The translations under genes were made by a program, and so were the position numbers. From assembly GCA_027475525.1 (NCBI GenBank), contig JAMWFC010000133.1, forward strand, positions 62,001-126,000: a stretch of DNA of 64,000 nucleotides. Reading direction: 5' to 3'. Positions 10,914 through 22,000 of the stretch are shown in pieces; the stretch's first letter is position 1, and every line of letters starts with the position of its first letter. Under the pieces are notes generated by a model. That model was not told the origin of the DNA. It was given only the letters and a program-made list of their open reading frames with translations, and did not search any database. The DNA is from Macrolepiota albuminosa. Taxonomy: Eukaryota; Basidiomycota; Agaricomycetes; Agaricales; Agaricaceae.

Positions 10914-12383
10914 ATGGATTCGAACATTGAATCATTCTCGGAGATGTATTTTTCTGAACCATCGTCAACCTTCTTTACTTCAAGTCACGTCACACTACCC
11001 ACGGAAATCTGGCACGAGATCATGTCGTATACCACGAGATCATCCATTCAAAACTTGACATTGACATGTAGGCATTTCCGCTGGCTTGCTCAGCCATCTC
11101 TCTTCAAACTTTTCATTGTTCGTTTCAACTACTCAATCACCCCTATCTTCGGACGTCGAGATATCCATTTTGCAAGCAGTCTTGCCCGATTATCGGTTTT
11201 ACAGAACGTCCACATCGCTCGTGGCATAACCGAGATTCGACTACTCCCAATAGCGTTCTTGGATCAACGTCAACGGGACCAAGGATTCCCAACCCCACAG
11301 CTTGTGGACACGTTCTTCTCATATCTCCCATCTCTTATTAATCTTCGTACACTTGTGTGTCACGATATTGAATTTTCAAAACTCCATTTAGGAGCTCTCG
11401 GCCGCATACCACGACTCACCGAGCTCGAGCTTCAATCCTGCAGGACGTCATGCCATTACGAAGATTTTCCCAGTTTTTCGTCGCTCATGTTGGATACGCT
11501 CAAATATGATTATCCTTTCAATGCTCAGGGCTACTTCAGCAATCACCGCTTTCTCTCACTGTTAATCCAACCTGGAAATCTACGGAAGGTTTCTGTCGGA
11601 CCAACAAAAGATATGCTCTTTGCAATGTCAGAGATTCGTCCTCCCCCGACTCTTTCTGTTCTCAAGATCCCAGTTAGCTGTGTTGAATCGCCTCTATTCC
11701 TACCAGTGATCGCCAGCTGCCCTAGTGTTCATGACCTTTGGTTACATATAACGACCGGGGAGACTTATTTACCGTCATTCGACTACTTGCCATCAGACAT
11801 TCTCCCAAATCTACGATCATATCACGGTCCTCATATATATTCACCGTGGTTTACCAAACATCGTCCCATCGAATCTGTTGACTTCATCCTTTCTGCTTAC
11901 CCACAAGACCTTCACATGTCGATCGGAAACTTGTCAGACAAGGTCAAATCTTTCTCCTGCACAATTAATAGCTTCGACGCCACCCTTATTCAAGCTATTC
12001 ACATGGCATGCCCCTCGCTCGAACACCTTACCATCTCGGGCGCCTCCATCGATATCAGCAGTCTTTCATCCGCTCTCTCAATTGCTAAGGCTCAGAAAGG
12101 CCTTAGAAAGATTGAGATGACCATGGACACTGGTGCATCAAGACTCACTAATAATCGTGCCATAGCGGTTGCGAACATGTTTGTTTCCAAGCTCATCCGC
12201 ACATACCCGTTCCTGGAACATGCAAGACTCGTATACCAGCCCCATACATCCATCGTATGGGCTTGCCTGAAACAGAAGAGCCGACCAATAGCTACTATTG
12301 ACGATTTGGATCTGAGTATCGAGAAAGCGGAAAGCTCTTATAAAACGAACACGATCTGGGATTCACTGCGCTTTTGTTCCTAA
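10914..12383 (+). CDS. F-box protein with leucine-rich-repeat-like region
   Basis: Single-exon frame of 489 residues. Residues 28-65 match an F-box: LPTEIWHEIMSY, then a helical stretch ending TCRHFRWLAQPSLFK. The remainder alternates Leu-rich segments such as LPSLINLRTLVCHDI, RLTELELQSC and CPSLEHLTISG, typical of the divergent LRR arrays in Agaricomycete F-box proteins. F-box proteins recruit substrates to SCF ubiquitin ligases through Skp1; the substrate here cannot be guessed. The start ATG is the first in frame and places the F-box near the N-terminus as usual. The stop lies 137 bp before the insertion point of the nested retroelement block, so the 3' UTR or terminator may be disrupted. 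Confidence 0.85.
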   Translation: MDSNIESFSEMYFSEPSSTFFTSSHVTLPTEIWHEIMSYTTRSSIQNLTLTCRHFRWLAQPSLFKLFIVRFNYSITPIFGRRDIHFASSLARLSVLQNVHIARGITEIRLLPIAFLDQRQRDQGFPTPQLVDTFFSYLPSLINLRTLVCHDIEFSKLHLGALGRIPRLTELELQSCRTSCHYEDFPSFSSLMLDTLKYDYPFNAQGYFSNHRFLSLLIQPGNLRKVSVGPTKDMLFAMSEIRPPPTLSVLKIPVSCVESPLFLPVIASCPSVHDLWLHITTGETYLPSFDYLPSDILPNLRSYHGPHIYSPWFTKHRPIESVDFILSAYPQDLHMSIGNLSDKVKSFSCTINSFDATLIQAIHMACPSLEHLTISGASIDISSLSSALSIAKAQKGLRKIEMTMDTGASRLTNNRAIAVANMFVSKLIRTYPFLEHARLVYQPHTSIVWACLKQKSRPIATIDDLDLSIEKAESSYKTNTIWDSLRFCS

Positions 12384-12531
12384 ACCGACTACATTGCAAA
12401 TCGAAGGCGTATTCTCTCTTTATGTGTTTCCATCACAGTTTCTTTTTCTGTAGCGGTGGTGACATTTATAGTTGGTATCTCTCTTCCCCATACGATAAGT
12501 TGGATTTTACCCTTTGTTTTTGGAATCCCGG

Positions 12532-13479
12532 TGTGGTAGAGGGGAAGGGACTGCTGATGGAATGAAACGAGAAAGGGGGTTGGGTGAATGGGTTGGATTT
12601 CGCGACACAAAGAGCGGACACAAGTAAAATGTTCGAAGGACGGCCGGGTAGACGTTAAACGAATAACGACATGGTCGGATTAGGAAGTCGAAGGTACAGA
12701 TGAGGCAAGGAAAGAATTAGAGTTTGAGATTACGAGACCGACCAGCGGTCAAAAACAGAATCCGGGGAAAGATCGACGATGGAGGACGATTCTGGGTTAG
12801 ATCGTCGATCCCGAAGTCTTGTAAAATATGTATAAATAGGAAGAGAAAACATACGAATGGATAGGTTTTGACACCCCATATTTCCTGGTCTAAAGCTCTG
12901 CTTGTTTCGCGCTTCTCGTAATTGTGTCTCGTCGCTGTCTGGTCTGGTCTTGAGTATCGTCTGCTCGGCTCTGTTCTGGCTTGTCCGTCGTCTGATCCGG
13001 TGTCAAACACCGCGTGCTCGCTATCTTCGGCAGTGAGCTCGGATCTTCTCGGCTTCTCGGTGTTCTGTACTTCTCTGTCTCGGCTCTGTCTCGTCGGTTT
13101 CGGCTCTGTTCTCAGCTTGTCCAACTGTCACGGCTTTTCTGCTTTCGTCTCGGCTTGTCGGCTTCTTGAGATCCTGACGTCTTGGGCTGTCTCCGGCTAG
13201 TCGACCTCTTCAACTTTCTTAGTTTCGCTTCTGTCCTCCTTTCTTGGTGCTTCGGTCTTCTGCTGCTTCCCTCTTCTTCTGACTACTGGATTACTCTCGG
13301 TCTCACTTGTGCTCGCCTTCTTCTGTTCTACAGATTTCTTCTCATTGCGACGGACGTTACTCTACGTTTACGGTGCATATACACACTCCATTATCAACTT
13401 CGAACTCTATCCTTACCCTCTGCTCCCGACTCTTTCGACTTCGTAACCGATCCATCAACTACTCCATCCCACGTCCACA
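12532..13479 (+). repeat. Element A 5' LTR
   Basis: 948 bp, TGTGGTAG..GTCCACA. Contains a TATA box (12831-12838) and a downstream pyrimidine-rich zone packed with CGGCTCTG/TCTCGGCT variants, likely the transcribed leader. Open frames read in it (for example minus 12717-13124) recur in the 3' LTR and are not genes. Confidence 0.95.
12831..12838 (+). promoter_or_regulatory. TATA box in element A LTR
   Basis: TATAAATA within aaaatatgTATAAATAgg, about 300 bp into the LTR; the same site occurs in the 3' LTR at 31955-31962. Position and sequence fit an RNA polymerase II core promoter at the U3/R border. Confidence 0.6.
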
Positions 13480-13497
13480 GATTGGTGACCGAGACAG
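13480..13497 (+). promoter_or_regulatory. Element A primer-binding site
   Basis: gatTGGTGACCGAGACAG begins right after the LTR. TGG complements a tRNA CCA tail, so this is a conventional tRNA 3'-end primer site; I cannot name the tRNA with confidence. Confidence 0.65.
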
Positions 13498-13556
13498 GGG
13501 GTTTTGTAATGATATATTGGATCGATACCGACGAAGTAGGAAGAGCATAGACAGAA

Positions 13557-14423
13557 GTGATGGAAGAGAGTACAGAGTCGTCAAGCCAGACTTCTTTCGG
13601 TGGTCAGACCTCTTCTGGGGGATGTAACAGTGTCGTACCCATGCCTGCACCACACGATCGTCACGCACCATACTTTGATGGCAATCGAGTTCAGGACTTT
13701 TTAGACTCGTTGGAGCAGCATGCAGACAGGGCAAAAGTCATTCATTCCCAACTGCCGGGATATGTTTTTCGTTACTGTTCGAGGAGGGTGAAGAGAGTGA
13801 TCGAGAATATGCCGGAGTTAGGGAAGGATGATTGGGTAGCGACGAGGACGATGATGATTGACTTGTACGAAATGAATGATTCGGAGTCGGTGGTAAATTT
13901 GGAGTCGTTTTGGGCCTGGACAACGAAACATGGGATGGAGGGGAGCATCACTTTGAAACAAGACGTAGGCGAGTACTACAGGCAGTTCAAGCGACTTTTG
14001 GTTCCGTTGACTCAAGAACCGAGGCGTATTACGGAGCATGACTTGAACTGGTGCTTCTATCGAGGGATACCGGACGATCTGAGGTTGAGGATTAGTAGGA
14101 AGGTGCCGACGGAAAATGAGACGACCACGAACCCACCAACAATCGGGGATCAGATGAAATGGTTGTTAGCGGAATTCAACGTTTTGAATATAAACAACGT
14201 ACGAGTTCCGATTGTGATGCCAGAAATTGGGGAGGAATCGGATGGCACGGACGAGGAGTCGGAGAAAAGGGAGTGGAGAACGGAGAAGAGAAAAAGAAAG
14301 AAAGCCTCAAATTCTAATGGACCGGAACCATCGGTTAAAGTGGTACCTGGGAACAATGGAGGGATGGAGGACATCGCGAAAAGTATGGAACAACTGAAGA
14401 TAGCTATGGTCGAAGGATTCTGA
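13557..14423 (+). CDS. Element A gag
   Basis: 288 codons. A Ser/Gly-rich start is followed by PYFDGNRVQDFLDSLEQHA and FWAWTTKHGMEGSITLK, the helical retrotransposon gag (capsid-like) domain. The C-terminus is highly charged. It stops at TGA (14421-14423), but the same frame stays open from there through 14436-16043, where a Cys/His cluster (CRMGGCQC..YNHC) could be the nucleocapsid zinc finger. So gag probably continued, and this TGA may be a CGA-derived stop. Confidence 0.75.
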   Translation: MMEESTESSSQTSFGGQTSSGGCNSVVPMPAPHDRHAPYFDGNRVQDFLDSLEQHADRAKVIHSQLPGYVFRYCSRRVKRVIENMPELGKDDWVATRTMMIDLYEMNDSESVVNLESFWAWTTKHGMEGSITLKQDVGEYYRQFKRLLVPLTQEPRRITEHDLNWCFYRGIPDDLRLRISRKVPTENETTTNPPTIGDQMKWLLAEFNVLNINNVRVPIVMPEIGEESDGTDEESEKREWRTEKRKRKKASNSNGPEPSVKVVPGNNGGMEDIAKSMEQLKIAMVEGF

Positions 14424-14435
14424 GCCCAAAGTAAC

Positions 14436-16043
14436 ATGATGAGTAGAGGATCCATGGGAAGGACGACGGGTCAGAGGTGCAGAATGGGAGGGTGCCAATG
14501 TCTGGATGATTACCCCTTTGGATATAACCATTGCCCGCAGACACACAAGCTTCTCGAGGAGGAGATGGTTCGATACGACAAGAGAGGGCGTTTGGTCATG
14601 ATCGATGGAGGCGAATTACCACCACCTACGAATAGTGCGGGAGGAGTGGCAGAAGTCATTCGAAATGCCCGTAAGTTTCGTACAGAAATAAAAGGAAAGG
14701 CGGTGGAAAGGGATCTTCCGCCTCACATGGCTTCGACAAATTTGGCTGGGTTACAGCTTGATGGAAGGGACGTGTTGACTCGTGAGGCGTTTGGAGTAGA
14801 GATGGTTGAACAAATGCCTGGTTGGAGAGCTTCAGTTTGCCCTGTGGAGCGCTCCCAGAAGGAAAACGTGCGACATGATCTGACGAAAAGGCCACCAACA
14901 ATTAGGATTCCAGCTAAAACTAGCATTCCGGAGACGTTGAGGGAGGCTAAGAAAGCGAGTGAGAAGGAAAGGTCGGGGTTAGATAAAGCACAGAAGTCGA
15001 TGTTAGCGAAATCTCACGAACCGAAGGATCACCAGCACGCGTCGCCGCCGGCTCGAAATACGAAAGTAGGGACGGAGAAAAAGGAGAAGACGGAGAACGG
15101 GGGTGGGAGAACCAATCCGTCATACCACTTCACATCGACAGTGCAGGAGAAAGTGGACCTCGACGCGGTGGAACTCCAACTGCTAGACCAGACGATGATC
15201 ACGATGACAGTAGGGCAATTTTTGGGGTGTTCGCCAGAATTTCAGAAACGGATGGCCAACATGACGAAGACTCGACGCGAATATACGAATAAACCAGTCA
15301 TGATGAGCCACGTCGATAATCTGGGAGAAGAGATGTGTCCCTGTGGGTGTATGGAACTCAGGACGGCGGGGGTAGAGGAAGACGAAATGACAGAGCAGTT
15401 CGTGGGTTCAAAAGTCCAGATGGACTTCGATTCGGAAGTGATGACTCAAGAAGCAATCGAGGTTCGGTACGCTTCAGCCGTCAAACTTCTCAAGAATCCA
15501 GTACCCTTGTTCGCGATGGTGACCGGGAAGTTCGAAGGGATGTTTGGGGGATTGAAGACCGTGTTCATGGTAGACACGGGATCAGAGCTGAACCTTTGCC
15601 CAGGGTACTTATACGATCAAACGCAGCTGTCGCTGGACTTGGACGGAACGCGATGGTTGTTAAGGGGAATCCACGGAGATCCGGTTAGGTTAAAGGGATG
15701 CGTGAGAGACATGTCAGTTAGAATTGGTGGACACACCTTTGATCACCACTTCTTCGTAAATGGTGCTGTGAGAGGTTCTGATGGAGTCGGGGACGTCATT
15801 CTGGGACAACCGTGGTTACAGTGGTATACTGCATGCCTGCAGTATGATCGGTCGGGTGGGATGACGATGAAGGTCTGGCAAGACGGATCGAGGGGAGGGA
15901 GAGCGACCTTGTCGATTCCGATAACCACTCCTAACGCAATCAGGAATAAGGATTCGTTGGAGGTGGAAGGCAGTCGAGGATTTCCTAAATGTAGGCATCA
16001 ACCGACCGTGGAGGATGAAGAGGACTTCGAGGCGGGAAACTGA
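14436..16043 (+). CDS. Element A gag C-terminus and aspartic protease
   Basis: 535 codons in the same frame as the upstream gag. Near residues 10-30 there is a Cys-rich stretch that may bind nucleic acid. The C-terminal third contains FMVDTGSELNLCP, the retropepsin active site DTG, and later DVILGQPWLQWY, the conserved second half of the fold. The protease would cut the gag-pol polyprotein. The next segment (from about 16109) is in another frame, so either programmed frameshifting or a one-base lesion separates protease from RT; I cannot tell which. Confidence 0.75.
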   Translation: MMSRGSMGRTTGQRCRMGGCQCLDDYPFGYNHCPQTHKLLEEEMVRYDKRGRLVMIDGGELPPPTNSAGGVAEVIRNARKFRTEIKGKAVERDLPPHMASTNLAGLQLDGRDVLTREAFGVEMVEQMPGWRASVCPVERSQKENVRHDLTKRPPTIRIPAKTSIPETLREAKKASEKERSGLDKAQKSMLAKSHEPKDHQHASPPARNTKVGTEKKEKTENGGGRTNPSYHFTSTVQEKVDLDAVELQLLDQTMITMTVGQFLGCSPEFQKRMANMTKTRREYTNKPVMMSHVDNLGEEMCPCGCMELRTAGVEEDEMTEQFVGSKVQMDFDSEVMTQEAIEVRYASAVKLLKNPVPLFAMVTGKFEGMFGGLKTVFMVDTGSELNLCPGYLYDQTQLSLDLDGTRWLLRGIHGDPVRLKGCVRDMSVRIGGHTFDHHFFVNGAVRGSDGVGDVILGQPWLQWYTACLQYDRSGGMTMKVWQDGSRGGRATLSIPITTPNAIRNKDSLEVEGSRGFPKCRHQPTVEDEEDFEAGN

Positions 16044-16108
16044 CGACGGATGCAGGGACAAGGCCTGGGCCATCCCAGCCTGCATCTGTTCCTTGTCTTG
16101 GTAGGGGG

Positions 16109-18734
16109 TTGTATGCGATGATGGGAATGTATGAGGTGGACGAGACGAGTAGAGGTGAGGAAGGAGAAGACGAAGAGGAAGTGGATTGGAGAGAACCGCC
16201 GGAATCGTATGACAACCTGTTACACAGGTTCGTGTATTCAGCGCCAAGACAGTTCGTGCCAAGGGATACCCCATGGACTAGGAGGATATTTGAGTTGGAT
16301 GTGAGCAGGGAAGGAAACACGATTCTGACAGCAAATGTCCTACAGAAACAAACGAAGTACAAACCAGTTGATAGGAAGGTCAGGCTGGTGCCGTCTTATA
16401 TGCCTAATCCGGAGGGACAGGTGTTTCGACCAGTGGTTATAGGAGATTTACCCCCATTGCCATTTAATCCACCGCCACTTTCCGACTTCGTTCCGTCAAG
16501 CAAATTGTCGAGGGAAAGGTTAGAAGGGATTTTAAGCAGGGTTCCTGAAGGGTTTCTTAAGCCGAGGGAACTTGACTTGCTGGTGTTTGTTTTGAAAAGT
16601 AGAGAAGACGGTTTGGCGTTTGAAGATTCAGAGAGAAGGACGTTCTCATCGAAATACTTCGACGATTACGAGATACCAGTGATCGAGCACACGCCGTGGG
16701 TTCAGCAACCAATAAGGATTCCGAAAGCCATCGAAGATCAAGTTTGAGAAACCCTATTGGCTCAAGAGCGAGCAGGGAAGTTCGAACCGTCGACAGCTTC
16801 TTACAGATCGAGGATTTTTGCTGTAGCTAAAAAGAACGGGATTAGAATCGTACAGGACGTGCAGGAATTGAACAAGGTTACGGTGCGCAATGCAGCATTG
16901 CCTCCCAGGGTGGATGATTTTGCAGAAGGATTCGTGGGGAGGGGAGTATACGGGTTGTGCAATTTGTTTGCCGGATACGACGGACGGAGACTAGCTAAGG
17001 TGTCGAGGCCGCTGACCACATTTGGTTGTAGTTTGGGGGCTAGGAGGGGAACCACGCTTCCACAGGGCGCAACGAATTCGTTACCCGAGTTTCAAAAGTG
17101 TGTCGACCATACAATTCGGGAGGAAAAAGAAGCGAAGCCGCCAAATGGGAACAGGTTCGTTGATGACGTAGGGATTATGGGGCCGAAGTCGTGGTATAAC
17201 GGAGAGGAAGTGGTGCCAGGAATTAGAAGGGCAATCTATGAATATGCGACTATTTTGGATCGTTTCTTTGCCCAGTTTATCGAAGCGGGAATCACGGTTT
17301 CGGGCAAGAAGTTGGTGTTGGCGACCCCCATGTTAACAATAGTTGGAACCGTTGTGTCGAAGGATGGGTGGCATTTGGAGCGAGGTCTCGTGTCGAGGAT
17401 TGTGAAATGGCCAGTGCCGGAGGACGTGACCGATGTGAGGTCCTTTTTGGGAACAGCGGGAGTAGGGAGGAGGTGGATTAGGAATTTTTCCCTGATCGCG
17501 AAACCATTGACAATGCTGACAAGAGGATCCGACAAGGAGTTCTATTTCAGTGAAGATGAATCGAGCGCGATGGAATCAATCAAGGAGCTTGTTACAACAG
17601 CCCCGGTGCTAATAGTGATTGAATACGAGGAGGCGAGGAGACACTCGAAGATAAACTATGGGAAGGAGGGGGATTTGAACGGATTGGTCGTTGTGAGCGT
17701 GGATTTGTGTAAGAATGGGGCGGGATGGATTTTGCAACAATTCAGAGGGTCTGAGAAGAAGCCGGCGCTGTTTGGGTCGTGCACATTCAGCGAGACAGAG
17801 TCAAGGTACTCACAACCGAAATGCGAGCTATATGGGTTGTTTCGGGCCTTGAAGGCTCTGAGGCACAGGGTATGGGGAGTCTATTTCCGAGTGGACGTCG
17901 ACGCCAAGTTTTTGGTAGAGATGATTCAGAATCCGGATTTGCCAAACACGCCCATGACTCGCTGGATTCTCTACATTTCGCTGTTCGACTTTAACCTGAA
18001 ACATGTACCAGCGCAATCACATCAAGGACCAGATGGCTTGTCACAGCGCAAGAGGGCAGTCAACGACTCTGAAGATTCAGATTCGGAGGAGTTCTTAGAC
18101 AGATTTGTTGGACGAGGTGTAAGGCTGTTGGAGCGTTCTGTGGATTGCTCTTGGTTATCGAAGAAGGGAGGAGAAACCGATTGGAGAACAGGAGCGGCAG
18201 GGACAATCATGGATCATGTGAGAAGAATGCCTAAAACTCCGTGTGCGACATACGTTACGAGCGCATCGGCCATTTATATGCCGCTGTTTGGGATCGCCGA
18301 AAGGAAAGAGGAGGGAAGCAAGTCAATGCGTCGGCCCTTGTCTCATACCGCGGATCCCTTTGTTTTCCTAGGGCGGGAATTCTGTGCAAGACGGAGGAAA
18401 CAGGAAAAGGAAATCGAGTTCCAGTGGGGAGAGGAGGTGGTCATGATGAGCGTGGTGAGGTATAGATGGGGAAATGGGAGCGACGGGGACGGGGGAGAAG
18501 AGGTTGTTTGCGTGAAACACGAGTTTGGAACCAAAGATGAAGAACCGGACAATATTTGGGTGGAGATTCGTGAATACCTGAAAACTTTGGTCGTGCCGGA
18601 GAGATGTAAAACGGGGAAGGAACTAAAAGCTTTTATCAAAAATTCAAAACAATACTTTTTGTATGGGAAAAGATTGTGGCTCGTACCGGTGAAGGGTAGA
18701 CAACCGAGGTTAGTGGTAGAGGATATAGGGAGAT
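16109..18734 (+). pseudogene. Element A pol, first part: reverse transcriptase and RNase H
   Basis: The frame covers 16109-16744, one TGA (16745-16747, Arg expected), then continues to 18734. RT motifs are IFAVAKKNGIRIVQDVQELN, LPQGATNS and the catalytic NRFVDDVGI, where YLDD is replaced by FVDD. RNase H follows (VVSVDLCKNGAGWILQQF, CELYGLFRALKALRHRVWG). Downstream is KHVPAQSHQGPDGLSQ, the usual RNase H/connection end. The gene is cut after ..EDIGR by element B (target gagat at 18730-18734). Confidence 0.85.
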
Positions 18735-18910
18735 TGTAACGGGGTCATCCGTATTACCATCAGCGTCAACGACGCTATAATCAATTAGTAGAGTATTATG
18801 TAAGCTAACATCTTGTTTTCGCACTAAGTACTAGTCAAATCCAATATTGCGGTCTGATTTAGCACTGTGTGAAATACACAGATAGTTCTGACTAGTAACC
18901 CCAGGTTACA
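18735..18910 (+). repeat. Element B 5' LTR
   Basis: 176 bp, TGTAACGGGG..CCAGGTTACA. The termini form a short inverted repeat (TGTAAC/GTTACA). Internal mini-hairpins include AGCGTC-aac-GACGCT and CTGTGT-gaaat-ACACAG. The bases that follow (tttttttaaatc) are not a tRNA-tail complement, so the primer-binding site is unclear. Confidence 0.92.
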
Positions 18911-19021
18911 TTTTTTTAAATCTTCTGCTATCGGCTTTAGACGCTAGGCTTGTTACCGACTAGGCAACTCTCATCAAAACCTCTCGATTCTCTGTTGGCA
19001 TCACGCTGAAAACGTGCTTCC

Positions 19022-22000
19022 ATGACTGGCTCTCTTGATCCGGATCCTCCGTTCCCAGCTGCAGACGCAGGTGACTTACCTGTGCTACAGGCTGTGAAGA
19101 CGCAATCTGCGTCAGCATACCAACCCCCACCAAAGCGGGATGAAAAGACCCCTCGCGATGTCAGCGCGAGCTATGGAATGCCTGGTGGGCTATCCGTATC
19201 ACAGATGATGTCCATTGTACGACCTGGTGGAAAACCAGGAGATAGATCCGCGGTCTCAGGAGTGTCGCTGCCAGCGAGCCAAATGCCCTCACTGATGTAT
19301 CCGGTATTGCCCGAGAGCTCTTCAGCTCCCTCGGAGGGTCAACCGGACGTTACCCAGTACTCGGAAATGGTACAAGGCAGCGCGTTTGCGCATAGCACCC
19401 CATTCCGGACTGCACCTACGGAACGGCATTTGGAATATGTGGCCAATGCTGCCACTGAACCGGGACCGTCGTCGTTGACGACACAAGTACAGAAGCAAGG
19501 ACCAGCAATAGTGGTTAGTAGGGAAGACGACAATGTTGTAAGGTTGGACAAGGCGTTAACAACGCCTGGAAGTCCAGAGTTGCACCGACGAGCCGGCAAA
19601 CAGCCGCAAGTGAGGCATGACGGCCTCAGGAGAGTTATGGACTTAGAGTCTGAGTTGGAGTCCTCAGATGATGAGGAAAGCAAAAGGTCACATTCGACCT
19701 TATCTATCCAGTTGCAGCTAGTGTTGGACCGATATCCAGCGGTCGTGAAGGAATCGACGCGAAAGCGTCTTCAGCTTTATGTAGTGAAGCACTTACAGTT
19801 GCTGGCGGCTAGGAGCCATGATGTACCCCGTGCAGATTTGAGTGAATATATCGAATTGTTTGTGCGCATCTTCGAACTCGAAGTAGTGGAATACCTTAAG
19901 CGCAAAGCGGCGCGAGGGTCAGCAGTCTCAACGGCTACTCCAGCCGACTCCGTAGAATGTGAGATGAGTGTGCGCAGACGAGCGCCACTAATCGCGGACG
20001 CGATGGAATTGCTCAATGCGCCTCGTCAGGCTGATGAGTCTCAGCAAGACTACATTCGGCGCCAGAACGCCGCAAACCGTCAACGCATTGTTAGCGGAGT
20101 GCCTCAGCAGGCATTGTCTGAGGTGGAGACTGTAACGACGACTCCGGCAGAGCCAGAGGCAGCACTTGCAGTGCAGGAGGTTAAGACACCTCGTAAGCAA
20201 GTTACAATCAAGGAAGAGGTGGACGAAGTCCACATTCTTGAGGAGCAAACGCGACCACGACGCGTAGTGCGACGCGTCCACCTAGTGGACAACTGGAATG
20301 AACGCGTCAATTACCAAAGGATACGCAACCAGGACTTGCGCGATCATGGTGAGTCGTTCATTGACGACCAGGGGGTAGTCTTTGAAGGGCGTGAGGGCGT
20401 AACGCCTGTCGATGACATGCGGCGACAATTCGCGGCTTGGACTGCTGAACCAGACAGAGATCCGGGTGGTAGTGACGACAGTAGTGGTCACTACGAACGG
20501 AGGGAGCCAAATCGTCGCAATCACAACGGTGGAGATCGTGATCGTAGGAATGACGATCAGGACGATAATAATCGTCGTGACAGGGGCAGGCAGGCTGGTG
20601 GATTACCAGCAGAGCAACAAGTGAGGCAACAGCCCACCGCACGGCCGGAAAGAGTGGTCAATGAGCACCTGTTTCGCAGTCCTCGGGCATTTTCAATGCC
20701 CGCACCTCATGATTTGCGTGAAACTACGCCAGGAATGAATGAAGCGGTCAGGATCCATATGGATCATATGCATGACCGCCTCACTCGTCTGGTGGATGAC
20801 TCCCTTGGAGTCAGATTTAAGTTCCCTGCTGGGGTAAGCCCCCGTAAATCCGATGGTAAGCACATATGTGCGTACGCTGGAGGATATAGGTTCTCGCAAC
20901 TGGAGGACTGGGCCATGGATGTGTGCTACCACCTCGCAGCCTGCTGCTATGGTGGAGACAACATGGACCAGGAAAGGATATTCGTGCTACACGAATTTAT
21001 GGAAGGAGAGGCTCGGAATTGGTTCCGTCGCCATGTTCTCCACATTAATTGCGACAAATCGCACTGGACATTTAAAGAGGTCCTGATAGGACTGTATAAT
21101 CGGTTCGTTAACGCTGCTATGATGCAGGAAGCTCGCGATGCCTTTAGAAAGGCAGTGTATGACGCTAAGACTGGCGTCCAGACCTTTTATGATGACCTGG
21201 TGGGTCATGCACAGAATATGGCCGTCTATCCAGACGAATACACTATCCGCGAGACATTCCTGGACGGAATACCCGCAGACATGAGGAGAGCGTTGATACG
21301 CGACGATAACTTGTCTCCGGAGGTCAATACTGTGACCGAATTTTTGGCGTATGCCATCCGTTATGAGCAGTCGACACGGACTGCAAACCATTATGAGCAG
21401 CGTAGTTCACGCCGAGGACCAGTGAACCGTCAGGCAGTGAAGGTGGGAACCTTCCTAGCCAAGCGGACGGAGATGGAGAACAATTGCAATCTGCGATTCG
21501 TGGTTCGCAAGACAATTCCTGGAGGCCAACGGCCTCGATCGAAACCTGCTGGACAATTGCCAGCGAAGGACAGTCGACCCGTTTCGGGTCAGAATCAAGT
21601 AGCACCAAGAGGAGTAGTGGCGCCTGCAGCGCGTATGGCGGGTAAAACTGCTGGAGTTCCAGGAGTGGGCCAGAGAAGGCCTGCCGGGGACCCCTCAGCG
21701 TGCTACAATTGTGGCAGGAGCGGGCACTTTGCTAAGGAGTGCCCCGCCCCTCCTAAGGCACACATCCGAGCGGCCCATACAGCTGCGGCACCGAGCGATG
21801 TCGTCAGTGACGACGAGGACGATGAAATCGTCGAGGAAACCAAGGAGGAGCTGCAAGCAGAGGCTGACGGGTCGGAAGTGGATGACGCTGAGAGCGTCCA
21901 GATTGATGGCGATGAATACGTCGCAGTGGATGTGTACGACAGCGACTACTATACTCGTGATGACGAGGAGGAACACCTGTTTGCACTGACGGAGTGCCGT

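Noticed and set aside
12717..13124. Minus-strand open frame of 135 codons, repeated at 31841-32248
   Set aside because: Both lie at the same place inside the two LTRs of element A and are antisense to the promoter and leader; the frame recurs only because the LTRs are copies.
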